A stretch of 64,000 nt of DNA from Micropruina sonneratiae (GCF_025972045.1 NZ_JAPDHX010000002.1:1-64000); one strand, 5' to 3'. Shown: positions 1 to 9,827, numbered from the stretch's first letter. The notes: generated by a model not told the origin, from the sequence alone. Program-made: numbers and translations.

Positions 1-102
1 TGCCCGGCACCCTGCGAGACGGCCTGCGTCGTCGGCATCAACCGCGAACCGGTGACCATCAAGAACGTCGAGGTCGCCATCATCGACCGGGCGTGGAGCG
101 AT
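1..102 (+). CDS. gltD: Glutamate synthase (NADPH) small subunit, internal fragment
   Basis: The first 34 codons in frame 1 read [14 protein letters not shown], then [15 protein letters not shown]. This matches the cysteine-rich N-terminal segment of the small (beta) subunit of glutamate synthase, whose Cys residues bind iron-sulfur clusters and pass electrons from NADPH to the large subunit. The 5' end lies outside the window. The 3' end is lost: just after the conserved Ala-Trp the reading enters a run of G and C homopolymers and no further GltD sequence follows, although the family continues for roughly 400 residues. I infer that the gene is interrupted by a bad assembly join rather than truly truncated. 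Identity of the fragment is fairly certain; its end point is not. Confidence 0.75.
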
Positions 103-222
103 CGCCGGGGGGGGGCGGGCCCCCCCCCCCCCCCCCCCGGCCCCCCCCCCCCACACCCCCCCCCCCCCCCGTGGGGGGCCGCGCCGGGTTTGGGGGGCCC
201 CGCGGTGGGAGGGGGTGGCGGG
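103..222. repeat. G/C homopolymer tract, probable assembly artefact
   Basis: About 120 bases made almost only of long runs of G and C, including C runs of more than ten, sit between the gltD fragment and the stop codon of fabF. Any reading frame through it gives only Pro/Gly repeats. Nothing like it occurs elsewhere in the window. Such tracts commonly arise where low-signal reads were joined at a contig edge. A natural G-quadruplex-forming spacer is the alternative, but the abrupt loss of gltD argues against it. Confidence 0.7.
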
Positions 223-1482
223 TCAGCCGGTGACGTTCGCGTTCGTCACGGCCACCGCCACGTTGGCGCCGCCGAAACCGAAGGAGTTGTTGATCGCGGC
301 CAGGTCGCCCTCGGGCAGGTCGCGCGCCACATTCGCGGCGATGTCGATGCCCAGGTCGGGTTCCGGATCCTCCAGGTTGATGGTCGGCGGAACCCTGCGG
401 TCGCGCAACGCCAGCACGGTGGCCAGCGTCTCCAGAGCGCCCGCGCCGCCCAACAGGTGACCGGTCATCGACTTGGTCGACGTGACCACGCAGCCGTCCA
501 CCGCCTCGCCCAGGCCGTGCCGGATCGAACCGGCCTCGGTCAGGTCGCCCTGCGGGGTCGAGGTGCCGTGCGCATTCACGTGCCTGATGTCGGACGCCGC
601 GAGGCCGGCATCCACCAGGGCCTTGTTCATCGCGCCGTACTGACCCGCCCCGGTCGGATCGGGCTGCACGATGTCGTGGCTGTCGGCGGTGATGCCGGCG
701 CCCGCCAGCGTGCCGTAGATGGTCGTGACGCCCCGGGCCTTCGCGTGCTCCAGGGTCTCGATCACCAGCACCGCCGAGCCCTCGCCCATCACGAAGCCGT
801 CGCGTCCCCTGTCCCACGGCCGGGACGCCCCCTGCGGGTCGTCGTTGCGGCGGGACAGGGCCTGCATCTGCCCGAACGCGGCGATCGGCAGCGGGTGGAT
901 GGTCGCCTCGGTACCGCCGACCAAGGCGATGTCGGCACGGCCCAGCCGCAGCTGGTCGAGCGCCAACGCGATCGCCTCGTTGGACGATGCGCAGGCCGAT
1001 ACCGGCGTGTGCACCCCGGCCTTGGCCGAGATGGCCATGCCGACGTTCGCGGCGGGCGCGTTCGCCATCAGCATCGGGATGGTGAACGGACTCACCCGGC
1101 GGTAGCCCTTGTCGCGGTGGGCGTCCCAGTTGTTCAACAGCGAGTGCAGCCCGCCGATGCCGCTGGCCAGGGACACGATCAGCCGATACGGGTCGACCTC
1201 GTTCTCCTTGTCCCAGGTCAGCCCGGCGTCCTGCCAGGCCTCCTGGGCGGCGATCAGCGCCAACTGGGTCGACCGGTCGAGGCGCCGCGCCCTGACCCGG
1301 TCGATCACCTCGGAGGGGTCGACCTTGACGTAGGCGGCGATCTTGACCGGCAGTTCCTCCGCCCACTCCTCGGTGATCCGGCTCACGCCGGACTGGCCGG
1401 CCAGCAGGCCTGCCCAGGTGCTCGGGGCGTCGCCGCCGAGCGGGGTGGTGGCGCCGATGCCGGTGATGACGATGTCAGTCAT
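223..1482 (-). CDS. fabF: 3-oxoacyl-[acyl-carrier-protein] synthase II
   Basis: FabF condenses acyl-ACP with malonyl-ACP in the elongation cycle of type II fatty-acid synthesis in the cytoplasm. The 419-residue product has the usual KAS II length. It shows the catalytic Cys at about residue 164 in [10 protein letters not shown], the first active-site His in [11 protein letters not shown] and the second in [12 protein letters not shown]. The start used is the ATG giving MTDIVITG, preceded by GGAGA; an in-frame codon 16 residues upstream would add a sequence unlike the family. It is the last gene of the minus-strand fab cluster, 78 bp after acpP. The stop codon abuts the odd G/C tract at 103-222 but the C-terminal GFGGANVAV motif is complete. 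Confidence 0.96.
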   Translation of the reverse strand: MTDIVITGIGATTPLGGDAPSTWAGLLAGQSGVSRITEEWAEELPVKIAAYVKVDPSEVIDRVRARRLDRSTQLALIAAQEAWQDAGLTWDKENEVDPYRLIVSLASGIGGLHSLLNNWDAHRDKGYRRVSPFTIPMLMANAPAANVGMAISAKAGVHTPVSACASSNEAIALALDQLRLGRADIALVGGTEATIHPLPIAAFGQMQALSRRNDDPQGASRPWDRGRDGFVMGEGSAVLVIETLEHAKARGVTTIYGTLAGAGITADSHDIVQPDPTGAGQYGAMNKALVDAGLAASDIRHVNAHGTSTPQGDLTEAGSIRHGLGEAVDGCVVTSTKSMTGHLLGGAGALETLATVLALRDRRVPPTINLEDPEPDLGIDIAANVARDLPEGDLAAINNSFGFGGANVAVAVTNANVTG

Positions 1483-1560
1483 GGTTCTCCGAGGGTGGTG
1501 AAGGTACGGGGTGGGCGGCCGGACCCGCATCGGGTCCGGCCCGCCGTGTCGAGCGTGAGC

Positions 1561-1803
1561 TCAGCTGTGCGCCTCGATGTAGGCGACGGCGTCGCCGACG
1601 GTCTTGAGGTTCTTGGAGTCCTCGTCGGGGATGGTGACGCCGAACTTCTCCTCGCAGCCGACGATGATCTCGACCATGGCCAGCGAGTCGACATCGAGGT
1701 CGTCCACGAAGGACTTGTCCAGCTGGACGTCCTCGACCGGCACACCGGCGACGTCGTTGACGAGCTCAGCCAGCTGAGCGCGGATCTCTTCGGTGGTGGC
1801 CAT
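1561..1803 (-). CDS. acpP: Acyl carrier protein
   Basis: This 80-residue acidic protein carries growing acyl chains on a 4'-phosphopantetheine arm attached to Ser40 of the DVDSLAMVE motif. Length and composition match bacterial type II ACP, and the shortness excludes the longer mycobacterial AcpM form. The ATG start has a clear AAGGAG sequence eight bases upstream. It lies between fabH and fabF in the conserved fabD-fabH-acpP-fabF order, so it is very probably transcribed with them and serves both synthases. Confidence 0.97.
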   Translation of the reverse strand: MATTEEIRAQLAELVNDVAGVPVEDVQLDKSFVDDLDVDSLAMVEIIVGCEEKFGVTIPDEDSKNLKTVGDAVAYIEAHS

Positions 1804-1865
1804 CAGGTTTTCTCCTTGTGGTAGGGGCCTCTCCGGGCGGTTCCCGGCAGAATTGTGGGGGGTGG

Positions 1866-2858
1866 TCAGGGCAGCGTGACGACCTGGCCGGCGTAGACCA
1901 GCCCTGCGCCGAAGCCGATCAGCAGCGCGGTCTGACCCTTCTTCGCCTCACCGGTGCTGAGCAGCTGGTCCATCGCCATCGGCACCGAGGCGGCGGAGTT
2001 GTTGCCGAACTGCCTGATGGTGCGGGCGACCACGATGTGCTCGGGCAACTTCAGCGAGCGCAGCATGGCGTCGGTGATCCGGTTGTTGGCCTGATGCGGA
2101 ATGAACACGTCGAGCTGGTCGGGCGTCAGGCCGGCCGCGTCCAGCACGTGACGCGCGGCGTCGGCGATGAAACCGGACGCCCACTTGAACACGGCGCGTC
2201 CGTCCATCGCGATGTAGGGGGTGGTGCCACCCTCGAGTGCCTCGCTCCACTCGACCGTCTGGGTGATCGCCGACGCCTGGCCGCCGTCGGAACCCCAGAC
2301 CACCGGACCGATGCCGTTGACGTCGCTGGGGCCGACCACCGCGGCCCCGGCGCCGTCGGCGAACAGGAACGCGGTGCCGCGGTCGTGGATGTCGGTGAAC
2401 CGGCTCAGCTCCTCGACGCCGATCACCAGCACATACTTCGCAGCACCGGAGCGGACCAGCGACTCGGCCTGACCGATGCCGTAGCAGAAGCCGGCACAGG
2501 CCGCGGAGATGTCGAAGGCGGCCCCGGTGCTACCCAGCTGGAAGGCGAGCTTGGCGGCCAGGCTGGGGGTCTGGTGGTAGTAGGTGACTGTCGAGACGAT
2601 CACGGCCCCCAGCTCTGAACCGTCGATCCCAGCCCGCTCGACGGCGGTGCGGGCGGCGTCCAGCGCCATCGTCTCGACGTTCTCGCCCTCGCCGACCCAG
2701 CGGCGCTCGGCGATGCCGGTGCGTTGCTGGATCCACTCGTCGGAGGAGTCGATGTAGGTGCACATCTCGGCGTTGTCGACGACTCGGGAGGGCACGAACG
2801 AAGCGACCGAGAGCAGCTTGGCGAAGGGTGAACCCGTCCGGGCGGTGAGTGCGGTCAT
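1866..2858 (-). CDS. fabH: 3-oxoacyl-[acyl-carrier-protein] synthase III
   Basis: FabH starts fatty-acid synthesis by condensing an acyl-CoA primer with malonyl-ACP. The product is 330 residues. The catalytic triad is visible: Cys121 in SAACAGFCYG, His in FIPHQANNRI and Asn in QFGNNSAAS. In actinobacteria this enzyme often accepts branched primers and so sets membrane branching; the sequence alone does not show primer choice here. The start ATG overlaps the fabD stop by four bases (ATGA), which indicates translational coupling and rules out the longer N-terminal extension read through fabD. Confidence 0.96.
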   Translation of the reverse strand: MTALTARTGSPFAKLLSVASFVPSRVVDNAEMCTYIDSSDEWIQQRTGIAERRWVGEGENVETMALDAARTAVERAGIDGSELGAVIVSTVTYYHQTPSLAAKLAFQLGSTGAAFDISAACAGFCYGIGQAESLVRSGAAKYVLVIGVEELSRFTDIHDRGTAFLFADGAGAAVVGPSDVNGIGPVVWGSDGGQASAITQTVEWSEALEGGTTPYIAMDGRAVFKWASGFIADAARHVLDAAGLTPDQLDVFIPHQANNRITDAMLRSLKLPEHIVVARTIRQFGNNSAASVPMAMDQLLSTGEAKKGQTALLIGFGAGLVYAGQVVTLP

Positions 2859-3787
2859 GCCGTCACCCCCGCATGCTCGGCGACGAACGCACGGGCGTCG
2901 GCCAACTGGTCGGGGGTGTTGAGGTTGAACAACGCGACTCCCTTGAGGTTGCGTTTGGCGATGCCGGTGAGGGTGCCGGCCGGGGGTAGCTCGAGGACGC
3001 CGGTGACGCCGAGGTCGGCGAGGGTGGTGAGGCACAGGTCCCAGCGGACCGGGTTGCCGACCTGGGCGACCAGTCGGCGAAGGAACTCGGCACCGTCGGC
3101 GACCACCGTTCCGTCCGCGTTGCTCAGCAGCCTGGTCGTGGGCGCCGCGGTGGCGAGCGAACCGGCCAGGGCGTCCAGTTGGGCGACCGCGGGCTGCATG
3201 TGCACGGTGTGGAAGGCGCCAGCGACGCTGAGCGGGATGAGCCTCGCCCGAGCGGGTGGGTTCTCGCTCAGCACGGCGAGTTCCTCGACCGTGCCCGCGG
3301 CGACGATCTGGCCGGGACCGTTGTTGTTGGCCGGCGTGAGGCCGGCGGCCTCGATGGCTGCGAGCACCTCGTCGGGCTTGCCGCCGACGACCGCCATCAT
3401 CGAGGTGGGCCGGGCCGCGGAAGCCTCGGCCATCCCGCGGCCGCGGACGGCGACGAAGGCCATCGCATCAGTGGGGGACAGCACGCCGACCAGTCCGGCC
3501 GCGGTGATCTCGCCGACGCTGTGGCCGGCCACGACGTCCGGCGCCGGGGCGTCCGCCAGCAGCGCCCGGCCGGCGACCAGGCCGGCGGCCACCAGCAGCG
3601 GCTGGGCGATGTCGGTGGATCGGATCGTCTCGGCGTCGGCCTCGGTGCCGTAGTGGGCGAGGTCGATGCCGGCCACCTCGGACAGTTCGCTCAACTGGTC
3701 ACGTGCGGCGGGGTCGTCCAGCCACGGCCCGAGGAATCCCGGGGTCTGGGCACCCTGACCGGGTGCGAGGATTGCAAGCACGGTCAT
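2855..3787 (-). CDS. fabD: Malonyl-CoA:ACP transacylase
   Basis: FabD moves malonyl from CoA to ACP and so supplies the extender unit. The 310-residue protein begins MTVLAILAPGQGAQ, with the family GQGAQ motif, and has the active-site Ser90 in GHSVGEITAAG. I chose the ATG at this point because the open frame further upstream runs through the promoter region and encodes no family sequence. It is first in the fabD-fabH-acpP-fabF cluster and lies 124 bp downstream of fasR on the same strand. The gap holds an inverted repeat that may be the regulator's site. Confidence 0.96.
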   Translation of the reverse strand: MTVLAILAPGQGAQTPGFLGPWLDDPAARDQLSELSEVAGIDLAHYGTEADAETIRSTDIAQPLLVAAGLVAGRALLADAPAPDVVAGHSVGEITAAGLVGVLSPTDAMAFVAVRGRGMAEASAARPTSMMAVVGGKPDEVLAAIEAAGLTPANNNGPGQIVAAGTVEELAVLSENPPARARLIPLSVAGAFHTVHMQPAVAQLDALAGSLATAAPTTRLLSNADGTVVADGAEFLRRLVAQVGNPVRWDLCLTTLADLGVTGVLELPPAGTLTGIAKRNLKGVALFNLNTPDQLADARAFVAEHAGVTA

Positions 3788-3848
3788 ACTCTTGCGCGAA
3801 ACCCGGCGTGAGTAACAGCAGGACATGACGAAAATGTCACAGACCTTC

Positions 3849-3865
3849 TTGTGGGAACCCCACAA
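3849..3865. promoter_or_regulatory. Inverted repeat upstream of fabD, candidate FasR operator
   Basis: TTGTGGG, three bases, then CCCACAA: a perfect 7-bp inverted repeat about 60 bp upstream of the fabD start in the fasR-fabD gap. In Streptomyces the PucR-like protein FasR is known to activate the fab operon from the fabD promoter. That this repeat is its site is inference from position and symmetry. Confidence 0.4.
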
Positions 3866-3911
3866 CACCGGTTCAGTGGGAGCGGCGTGCCGCACCGTCT
3901 GTGTTGGTGGA

Positions 3912-5102
3912 TTACGTCATCAACCGACCGAGGGTCACCGCCAGCCGCAGCACGTAGGCACTGCGCGCGTCCGCCGGGTGGTAGCCCGACACCTCCGCGA
4001 TCCTGCGCAGCCGATAGCGCACCGTGTTGGGGTGGACGAACAACGCCCGGGCGGTCGCCTCGACCGATCCGCTGTTGTCCAGGTAGGCGACCAGGCTCTC
4101 GAGCAGGTCGGAACCGGCGTCGCGCAGCGGTGTGTAGATCTCCCGGGCCAGCATCCGGCGGGCGTGGCCGTCGCCGGCCAGCGCCCGCTCGGGCAGCAGG
4201 TCCTCCGCGGCCACCGGACGCGGCGCGCTGGGCCACGCGTTGGCGGCGCGGACGCCGGACAGCGCTCCGCGCGCCGAGGCGGCGGCGTCCACCAGGTCAC
4301 CCACCTCGGGGCCGACCACGATCTGGCCGGGACCGAAATGGTCGGCGATCTCGGTGATCACCGCGAGCGCCGTGCCGGCCGTGCCCGAGTGGCCGCCGAG
4401 CACCACCACCAGTCGGTCGCCCTGGGTCGAGGCGAGCAGGTCGAAGCCCTTGTCGGCGACCGCTCGCCGCATCGCCTCGACGGAGGAGTCGCGGGCCGGC
4501 GCCGGCCCGATCGTGACGGTGATCGCGGCGGGGGAGCGCCAGCCCAGCGCCGAGGCGCGGGAGAGCACGGTCTCGTCGGCCTCGCCGCGGATGACGGCGT
4601 CCACCACCAGCGCCTCGAGCCGGGCGTCCCAGCCGCCGCGTTCCTCGGCGGCCCGGGCGTACACCTCGGCGACGCCGAAGGCGATCTCGCGGGAGTACTG
4701 CACGATGGCCAGGTACACCCCGGAGCGGTCGCCGCGCGGAACCAGTCGCTCCAGGTGCCCTTCGACGGTGTCGATCGTGGTGCGGATCAGGTCGACGCTC
4801 TGGTTGAGGGTGATCTTGCGCATCAGGGCGCGCGGGGCGGCGTCGAACACATCCCGCGGATTGGCGTCGCGGCCTTCGTCGGCGAACCAGGAGACGAAAC
4901 CGTCGATGCCGGCCCGTGCCACCAGCGTCACCCACGAGCGGTGCTCGGCGTCCAGTTCGCCGAACCAGAAGTGGCGGGCCTCGATCTCGGCCAGGGCACT
5001 GGTGGTCAGGTCGCCGGCAGACTGCGCCAGCTTGCGGACCAGAGTGGCGCGCTGCCGCGCGGACGGCTGCCACCCGCGGCCGATCTGCACTATGGCTGGC
5101 AC
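3912..5102 (-). CDS. fasR: PucR/CdaR-like transcriptional regulator of fatty-acid synthesis (FasR-like)
   Basis: This 396-residue protein has a poorly conserved N-terminal region, a central CdaR-type GGDEF-like region and a C-terminal PucR-type helix-turn-helix (SVEATARALFVHPNTVRYRL) at about residues 345-375. The gene order fasR-fabD-fabH-acpP-fabF equals that of Streptomyces, where FasR activates the fab operon, and of mycobacteria, where the Rv2242 homologue lies between aceE and fabD. The same three-way neighbourhood with aceE is present here. The start is a GTG; a second GTG four codons on is possible. The role is inferred from family and position, not from a known ligand. Confidence 0.85.
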   Translation of the reverse strand: MPAIVQIGRGWQPSARQRATLVRKLAQSAGDLTTSALAEIEARHFWFGELDAEHRSWVTLVARAGIDGFVSWFADEGRDANPRDVFDAAPRALMRKITLNQSVDLIRTTIDTVEGHLERLVPRGDRSGVYLAIVQYSREIAFGVAEVYARAAEERGGWDARLEALVVDAVIRGEADETVLSRASALGWRSPAAITVTIGPAPARDSSVEAMRRAVADKGFDLLASTQGDRLVVVLGGHSGTAGTALAVITEIADHFGPGQIVVGPEVGDLVDAAASARGALSGVRAANAWPSAPRPVAAEDLLPERALAGDGHARRMLAREIYTPLRDAGSDLLESLVAYLDNSGSVEATARALFVHPNTVRYRLRRIAEVSGYHPADARSAYVLRLAVTLGRLMT

Positions 5103-5167
5103 CGCTCTCCCTCCGTCGGGGCCCCACCTTAGCGAGCCGTGCCACAGTGGTGGCGGGGAGGTGGACG

Positions 5168-6178
5168 ATGGATCCGGTGGTGGCGTTGAGGGAGATCGCG
5201 TATCTGATGGAGCGCGAGCGGGCCGACACCTACCGGGTGCGCGCCTTCCGCCGGGCCGCCGACCTGCTGGATGCGATGAGCGCAGCGGAGCGGTCCGAGC
5301 ACGCCCGGGCCGGGGACTGGAAGAAGCTGCCCGGGCTGGGGAGCACGTCGGTGGCCGTCGTCGAACAGGCGCTCGCGGGCCGGGTGCCCGATTACCTGCA
5401 GGCGAAGCGGGCGAAGGCGAAGCCGCTGGTCGAGCCGCCGCCGGCGCTGCTGGACAGGATCAGGGGCGACCTGCACACGCATTCGACCTGGTCCGACGGC
5501 GGCAGCCCGGTGGAGGAGATGATGGTGGCCGCGCGGGCGCTCGGCCACGAGTACGCGGCCGTGACCGACCATTCGCCGCGGCTGACGGTCGCCCGCGGGC
5601 TGAGCGCGGAACGACTGGCCGAGCAACTCGATCTCGTCGACGACCTGAACGAGGCGATGGCGCCGTTCCGGGTGCTGAAGGGGATCGAGGTGGACATCCT
5701 CGACGACGGCTCGCTCGACCAGTCGCCGTTCATGCTCAACAGGCTGGACGTCGTGGTCGCCTCGGTGCACTCGAAGCTGGCGATGGATTCGGAGTCGATG
5801 ACGCACCGCATGGTGGCTGCGATCGCGAACCCGCGCACGAACGTCCTCGGCCACTGCACGGGGAGGTTGATCGAGGGCGGACGCGGTACTCGCGGTGAGA
5901 GCGCCTTCGACGCCGAGGTGGTCTTCGAGGCCTGCCGCAGCTTCGACGTGGCCGTCGAGATCAACAGTCGGCCCGAGCGTTGCGACCCGCCGGACCGCCT
6001 GCTGGCGCTGGCGCACGAGATGGGCTGCCTGTTCAGCATCGACACCGACGCCCACGCCCCGGGACAACTGGAGTTCCTGGCCTACGGCGCGGCCCGGGCC
6101 GAGTCGGCAGGCATCGAAGACGACCGGATCATCACCACCTGGCCGCTCGAGCGGCTGCTGGCGTGGGCGAAGCGCTGA
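5168..6178 (+). CDS. PHP-domain phosphoesterase with N-terminal helix-hairpin-helix region
   Basis: The 336-residue protein starts at an ATG behind GGGGAGG. Residues 1-95 resemble the helix-hairpin-helix front of family X DNA polymerases (KLPGLGSTSVAVVEQAL). From about residue 100 a PHP domain follows, with DLHTHSTWSDGG, a TDHSPR element, a VEINSRPER element and a late DTDAHAPGQLE element supplying metal-binding His and Asp residues. PHP domains hydrolyse phosphoesters with three metal ions. The polymerase palm is absent, so this looks like the HhH-PHP part standing alone. It is divergent from fasR and upstream of aceE; a link to either is not evident. The substrate is unknown. Confidence 0.85.
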   Translation: MDPVVALREIAYLMERERADTYRVRAFRRAADLLDAMSAAERSEHARAGDWKKLPGLGSTSVAVVEQALAGRVPDYLQAKRAKAKPLVEPPPALLDRIRGDLHTHSTWSDGGSPVEEMMVAARALGHEYAAVTDHSPRLTVARGLSAERLAEQLDLVDDLNEAMAPFRVLKGIEVDILDDGSLDQSPFMLNRLDVVVASVHSKLAMDSESMTHRMVAAIANPRTNVLGHCTGRLIEGGRGTRGESAFDAEVVFEACRSFDVAVEINSRPERCDPPDRLLALAHEMGCLFSIDTDAHAPGQLEFLAYGAARAESAGIEDDRIITTWPLERLLAWAKR

Positions 6179-6310
6179 CACGCCACACGCACCCATGGCT
6201 GGACAACCCTTCGTCCTGGCTCGCCGGATGGGGCAGGATGGAGGGCGACCCACCCGGGCAACGCTGCCGTGCACGCCGCGGACCGGGTAGCCAAGAAGAA
6301 AGGACGCCCT

Positions 6311-9073
6311 GTGGCCAAGACCGAGAACGTCGGCCCGATCCTGAACGGACTCCCCAGCAGCCTGCCCGACATCGACTCGGAGGAGACCGCCGAATGGCTG
6401 GAGTCGCTGGACGGCGTCATCGACGAGGGCGGACGCAATCGTGCCCGTTACATCATGCTCAAGCTGCTGGAACGATCGCGTGAACGCCATCTGGGTGTTC
6501 CGTCGCTGACCGTCACCGACCACATCAACACGATTCCTCCCGAGCGCGAACCGTGGTATCCCGGCGACGTCGACCTGGAGCGCAAGTTCCGGCGGCTGGT
6601 CCGTTGGAACGCAGCGATCATGGTGCACCGGGCGCAGCGCCCGGGTATCGGCGTCGGTGGCCACATCTCGTCGTTCGCCTCGTCGGCGACCCTGTACGAG
6701 GTGGGCTTCAACCACTTCTTCCGCGGCAAGGACCATGCCGGCGGCGGAGACCAGATCTTCTACCAGGGCCATGCCAGCCCCGGCATGTACTCGCGCGCCT
6801 TCCTCGAGGGACGACTGGACGAGATCGACCTCGACGGTTTCCGGCAGGAGCACAGCCACGTGGTCGACGGCCGGATCAGGGCGCTGCCGTCCTACCCGCA
6901 CCCGCGCCAGATGCCGTGGTTCTGGGAGTTCCCGACGGTGTCGATGGGCATCGGTCCGATCAGTGCCATCTACCAGGCCCAGTTCAACAAGTACCTGCAC
7001 AACCGGGGCATCAAGGACACCTCGCAGCAGCGGGTATGGGCGTTCCTGGGCGACGGCGAGATGGACGAGGTCGAGAGCCGCGGCGCCCTGCAACTGGCGT
7101 CCTACGAGGAACTGGACAACCTGACCTTCGTGGTCAACTGCAACCTCCAGCGGCTCGACGGCCCGGTGCGCGGCAACGGCAAGATCATGCAGGAGCTGGA
7201 GGGCTTCTTCCGGGGTGCCGGCTGGAACGTGATCAAGGTGGTCTGGGGCAGCGGCTGGGATCCGCTGCTGGCCGCGGACCGCGACGGCGCCCTGGTCAAC
7301 CTGATGAACGCCACTCCCGACGGCGACTACCAGACCTTCAAGGCCAACGACGGCGACTACGTCAAGGAGCACTTCTTCGGGCGCGACCCCCGGGTGGCGA
7401 AGATGGTCGAGGACTGGACGGCCGACAAGGTCTGGACGCTGACCCGCGGCGGTCACGACTACCACAAGGTGTACGCGGCCTACAAGGCGGCCACCGAGTT
7501 CACCGGTGCCCCGACGGTCATCCTGGCGCACACCATCAAGGGCTACTTCCTGGGCTCTCACTTCGCCGGCCGCAACGCCACCCACCAGATGAAGAAGCTG
7601 GCCCTGGACGACCTCAAGCAGTTCCGCGACCGGCTCGACATGCCGATCACCGACGCGGTGCTGGAGGAGAATCCGTACCAGCCGCCCTACATCAACCCCG
7701 GGCCCGGCGACGACCGGATCCAGTACGCGCTGGAGCGCCGTCGCGCCCTGGGCGGCTCGCTGCCCGAACGGCGCAACGATCCGGCGCCGATCAAGCTGCC
7801 CGACGACGCGGCCTACAAGTCGGTGAAGAAGGGCTCCGGCCAGCAGCAGATCGCCACCACGATGGCCTGGGTGCGGCTGCTCAAGGACCTTATGCGCGAC
7901 AAGGAGTTCGCTCCGCACGTGGTGCCGATCATCCCCGACGAGGCACGCACCTTCGGCATGGACTCGTTCTTCCCGACGATCAAGATCTACAGCCCGCACG
8001 GCCAGACCTACACCCCGGTCGACCACGAGTTGATGCTCGCCTACCGCGAGGCGAAGAACGGCCAGATCCTGCACCTGGGCATCAACGAGGCCGGGTCGGT
8101 GGCCTCGTTCGCGGCGGTCGGCAGCGCCTACGCCACGCACGGCGTCCAGATGGTGCCGATCTACGTCTTCTACTCGATGTTCGGCTTCCAGCGCACGGCC
8201 GACAGCATCTGGGCCGCCACCGACCAGCTGTCCCGCGGCTTCCTCATCGGGGCGACCGCCGGACGCACCACGCTGGCCGGTGAGGGCACCCAGCACATGG
8301 ACGGCCACAGCCACGTGCTGGCCGCCACCAACCCGGCGGTGCGCGCCTACGACCCGGCCTACGCCTACGAGATCGCGCACATCATGCAGCACGGCCTGGA
8401 GACCATGTACGGCGCCGACCCGCAGAACGTGATCTTCTACCTGACCGTCTACAACGAGCCGATCGTGATGCCGGCCGAGCCCGAGAACGTCGACGTCGAG
8501 GGCATCAAGAAGGGCATCTACCTGCTCAAGGAGGGTTCCTTCGACGGTGTCGGCGAGAACGCTCCGCGTGCGCAGTTGCTGGCGTCCGGGGTGGGCGTGC
8601 CGTGGGCGCTGGAGGCCCAGGAGCTGCTCAAGAAGGACTGGGGCGTGGTGGCCGACGTATGGAGCGTCACCTCGTGGAACGAGCTGCGCAGGGACGGGGT
8701 GGAGTGCGACGAGCACAACTTCCTGCACCCCGGCGAGGAGAAGCGGGTGCCGTTCGTCACCCGGCAGCTCCAGGGGCGTCCGGGCCCGTTCATCGCGACC
8801 TCCGACCACATGCGGCTGCAGCAGGACCAGATCGCCCAGTGGGTGCCCGGCGACTATCACTCGCTGGGCGCGGACGGCTTCGGCTTCTCCGACACCCGGG
8901 CCGCGGCGCGGCGCTTCTTCCACATCGACGGGCCGTCGATGGTGGTGCGTGCGCTGCAGGAGTTGGCCGCCGCGGGATCGGTGGACGCCGAGGCGCCGAA
9001 CCAGGCCGCGGAGAAGTACCGGCTGCTCGATGTGACCGCCGGGGCGTCCGGAAACGCGGGCGGCGAGTCCTGA
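6311..9073 (+). CDS. aceE: Pyruvate dehydrogenase E1 component, homodimeric type
   Basis: AceE decarboxylates pyruvate with thiamine diphosphate and passes the hydroxyethyl group to lipoyl-E2, feeding acetyl-CoA to the adjacent fatty-acid genes. The 920-residue length fits the homodimeric actinobacterial and gamma-proteobacterial type. The ThDP motif reads GDGEMDE followed by the [11 protein letters not shown] element, and the [18 protein letters not shown] stretch is typical. I chose the GTG giving MAKTENVGP, with AAAGGA just upstream; the frame is open for 14 codons before it but without family sequence. Placement beside fasR/fabD matches mycobacteria. A strong hairpin follows at 9101. Confidence 0.96.
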   Translation: MAKTENVGPILNGLPSSLPDIDSEETAEWLESLDGVIDEGGRNRARYIMLKLLERSRERHLGVPSLTVTDHINTIPPEREPWYPGDVDLERKFRRLVRWNAAIMVHRAQRPGIGVGGHISSFASSATLYEVGFNHFFRGKDHAGGGDQIFYQGHASPGMYSRAFLEGRLDEIDLDGFRQEHSHVVDGRIRALPSYPHPRQMPWFWEFPTVSMGIGPISAIYQAQFNKYLHNRGIKDTSQQRVWAFLGDGEMDEVESRGALQLASYEELDNLTFVVNCNLQRLDGPVRGNGKIMQELEGFFRGAGWNVIKVVWGSGWDPLLAADRDGALVNLMNATPDGDYQTFKANDGDYVKEHFFGRDPRVAKMVEDWTADKVWTLTRGGHDYHKVYAAYKAATEFTGAPTVILAHTIKGYFLGSHFAGRNATHQMKKLALDDLKQFRDRLDMPITDAVLEENPYQPPYINPGPGDDRIQYALERRRALGGSLPERRNDPAPIKLPDDAAYKSVKKGSGQQQIATTMAWVRLLKDLMRDKEFAPHVVPIIPDEARTFGMDSFFPTIKIYSPHGQTYTPVDHELMLAYREAKNGQILHLGINEAGSVASFAAVGSAYATHGVQMVPIYVFYSMFGFQRTADSIWAATDQLSRGFLIGATAGRTTLAGEGTQHMDGHSHVLAATNPAVRAYDPAYAYEIAHIMQHGLETMYGADPQNVIFYLTVYNEPIVMPAEPENVDVEGIKKGIYLLKEGSFDGVGENAPRAQLLASGVGVPWALEAQELLKKDWGVVADVWSVTSWNELRRDGVECDEHNFLHPGEEKRVPFVTRQLQGRPGPFIATSDHMRLQQDQIAQWVPGDYHSLGADGFGFSDTRAAARRFFHIDGPSMVVRALQELAAAGSVDAEAPNQAAEKYRLLDVTAGASGNAGGES

Positions 9074-9100
9074 GGCTCGCACCCGATCGATCCCGATGAT

Positions 9101-9132
9101 GGGCCGGGGTCCGCCGCGGCGGACCCCGGCCC
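9101..9132 (+). terminator. Hairpin terminator after aceE
   Basis: Arms GGGCCGGGGTCCGC and GCGGACCCCGGCCC pair perfectly over 14 bp with a four-base loop, 28 bp after the aceE stop. No long T run follows, as is common in GC-rich actinobacteria. Confidence 0.8.
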
Positions 9133-9219
9133 TCTGCCGTTGGCCCGCTTTCGGTACCCGGCGATGTCTGGCAGGCTAAGCGAAACGCAGGATTTTTCAC
9201 GGGACGGGAAGGACGGACG

Positions 9220-9642
9220 GTGCCCACCACGGACGGCTCTGGGAAGGCCACGGGTGCGGCAGCCCTTGGCCTCACTCCTGGCATGGCAGTGCAGGAACTC
9301 GGTTGGGACGACGACGTCGACCAGGCGTTGCGCGAGGCGATCATGGACGTCATCGACGCCGATCTGCTCTACGAGGCGACCGAGGCGGTCGACGTCGTGC
9401 TGCTGTGGTGGCGCAACAGCGACGGCGACGTCGTCGACGGTCTGGTCGATGCGCTGACCGACCTGTCGCCGACCGGCTATCTGTGGCTGCTCACCCCGAA
9501 GGTCGGCCGCGCCGACTACGTCGATCCCACCGACCTGGCCGAGGGCGCACTGACAGCCGGTCTCGCGTTGGCGAACCCGGCCACAGTCTCGCCCAACTGG
9601 CAGGCCCAGAAACTGGTGCGGCCCAAGGGCACCCGCCGCTGA
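9220..9642 (+). CDS. DUF3052 family protein
   Basis: This 140-residue cytoplasmic protein matches the actinobacterial DUF3052 family: the core LGLTPGMAVQELGWDDDVD, then DVVLLWWRNSDGD and GYLWLLTPKVGR are characteristic, and the end SPNWQAQKLVRPK is usual. It has no signal peptide or membrane segment. The start is a GTG behind GGGAAGGA. A homologue also lies near aceE in mycobacteria (Rv2239c), so the association with pyruvate dehydrogenase is conserved, though a terminator separates the two here. The molecular role is unknown. Confidence 0.88.
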   Translation: MPTTDGSGKATGAAALGLTPGMAVQELGWDDDVDQALREAIMDVIDADLLYEATEAVDVVLLWWRNSDGDVVDGLVDALTDLSPTGYLWLLTPKVGRADYVDPTDLAEGALTAGLALANPATVSPNWQAQKLVRPKGTRR

Positions 9643-9753
9643 ACGCCTGCCGCACCAGTCATCCTTGCCGATGGCTCGCACGCACGCCGGGGCGCGGCCG
9701 ACACGTCTCCGCAGCCGCCGTCGCGGCACCGGAGATCAAGGGACCGCACCGGG

Positions 9754-9827
9754 TGCTCGCGAAGGGACTCGAACCCCTGGCCTGCTGCTTGTAAGGCAGC
9801 TGCTCTAACCAACTGAGCTACGCGAGC
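9754..9827 (-). tRNA. tRNA-Val (anticodon UAC)
   Basis: Read on the minus strand the 74 bases fold into a full cloverleaf. The acceptor GCTCGCG pairs with CGCGAGC, the D arm is GCTC/GAGC, the anticodon arm GCTGC/GCAGC has loop CTTACAA with anticodon TAC, and the T arm AGGGG/CCCTT has loop TTCGAGT. The discriminator is A. The CCA end is not encoded; the genome continues CCC. A possible -10 (TAAGAT) lies about 55 bp upstream on that strand. Confidence 0.96.

Noticed and set aside
52-1824. A 590-codon plus-strand frame over the gltD fragment and fabF
   Set aside because: Only the first codons are gltD; the rest passes through the G/C tract and runs antisense to fabF and acpP.
5129-9082. A 1317-codon open frame antisense to aceE and its neighbours
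   Set aside because: It mirrors the codon pattern of aceE in GC-rich DNA, has Arg/Val/His-biased composition without domains, and aceE is certain.
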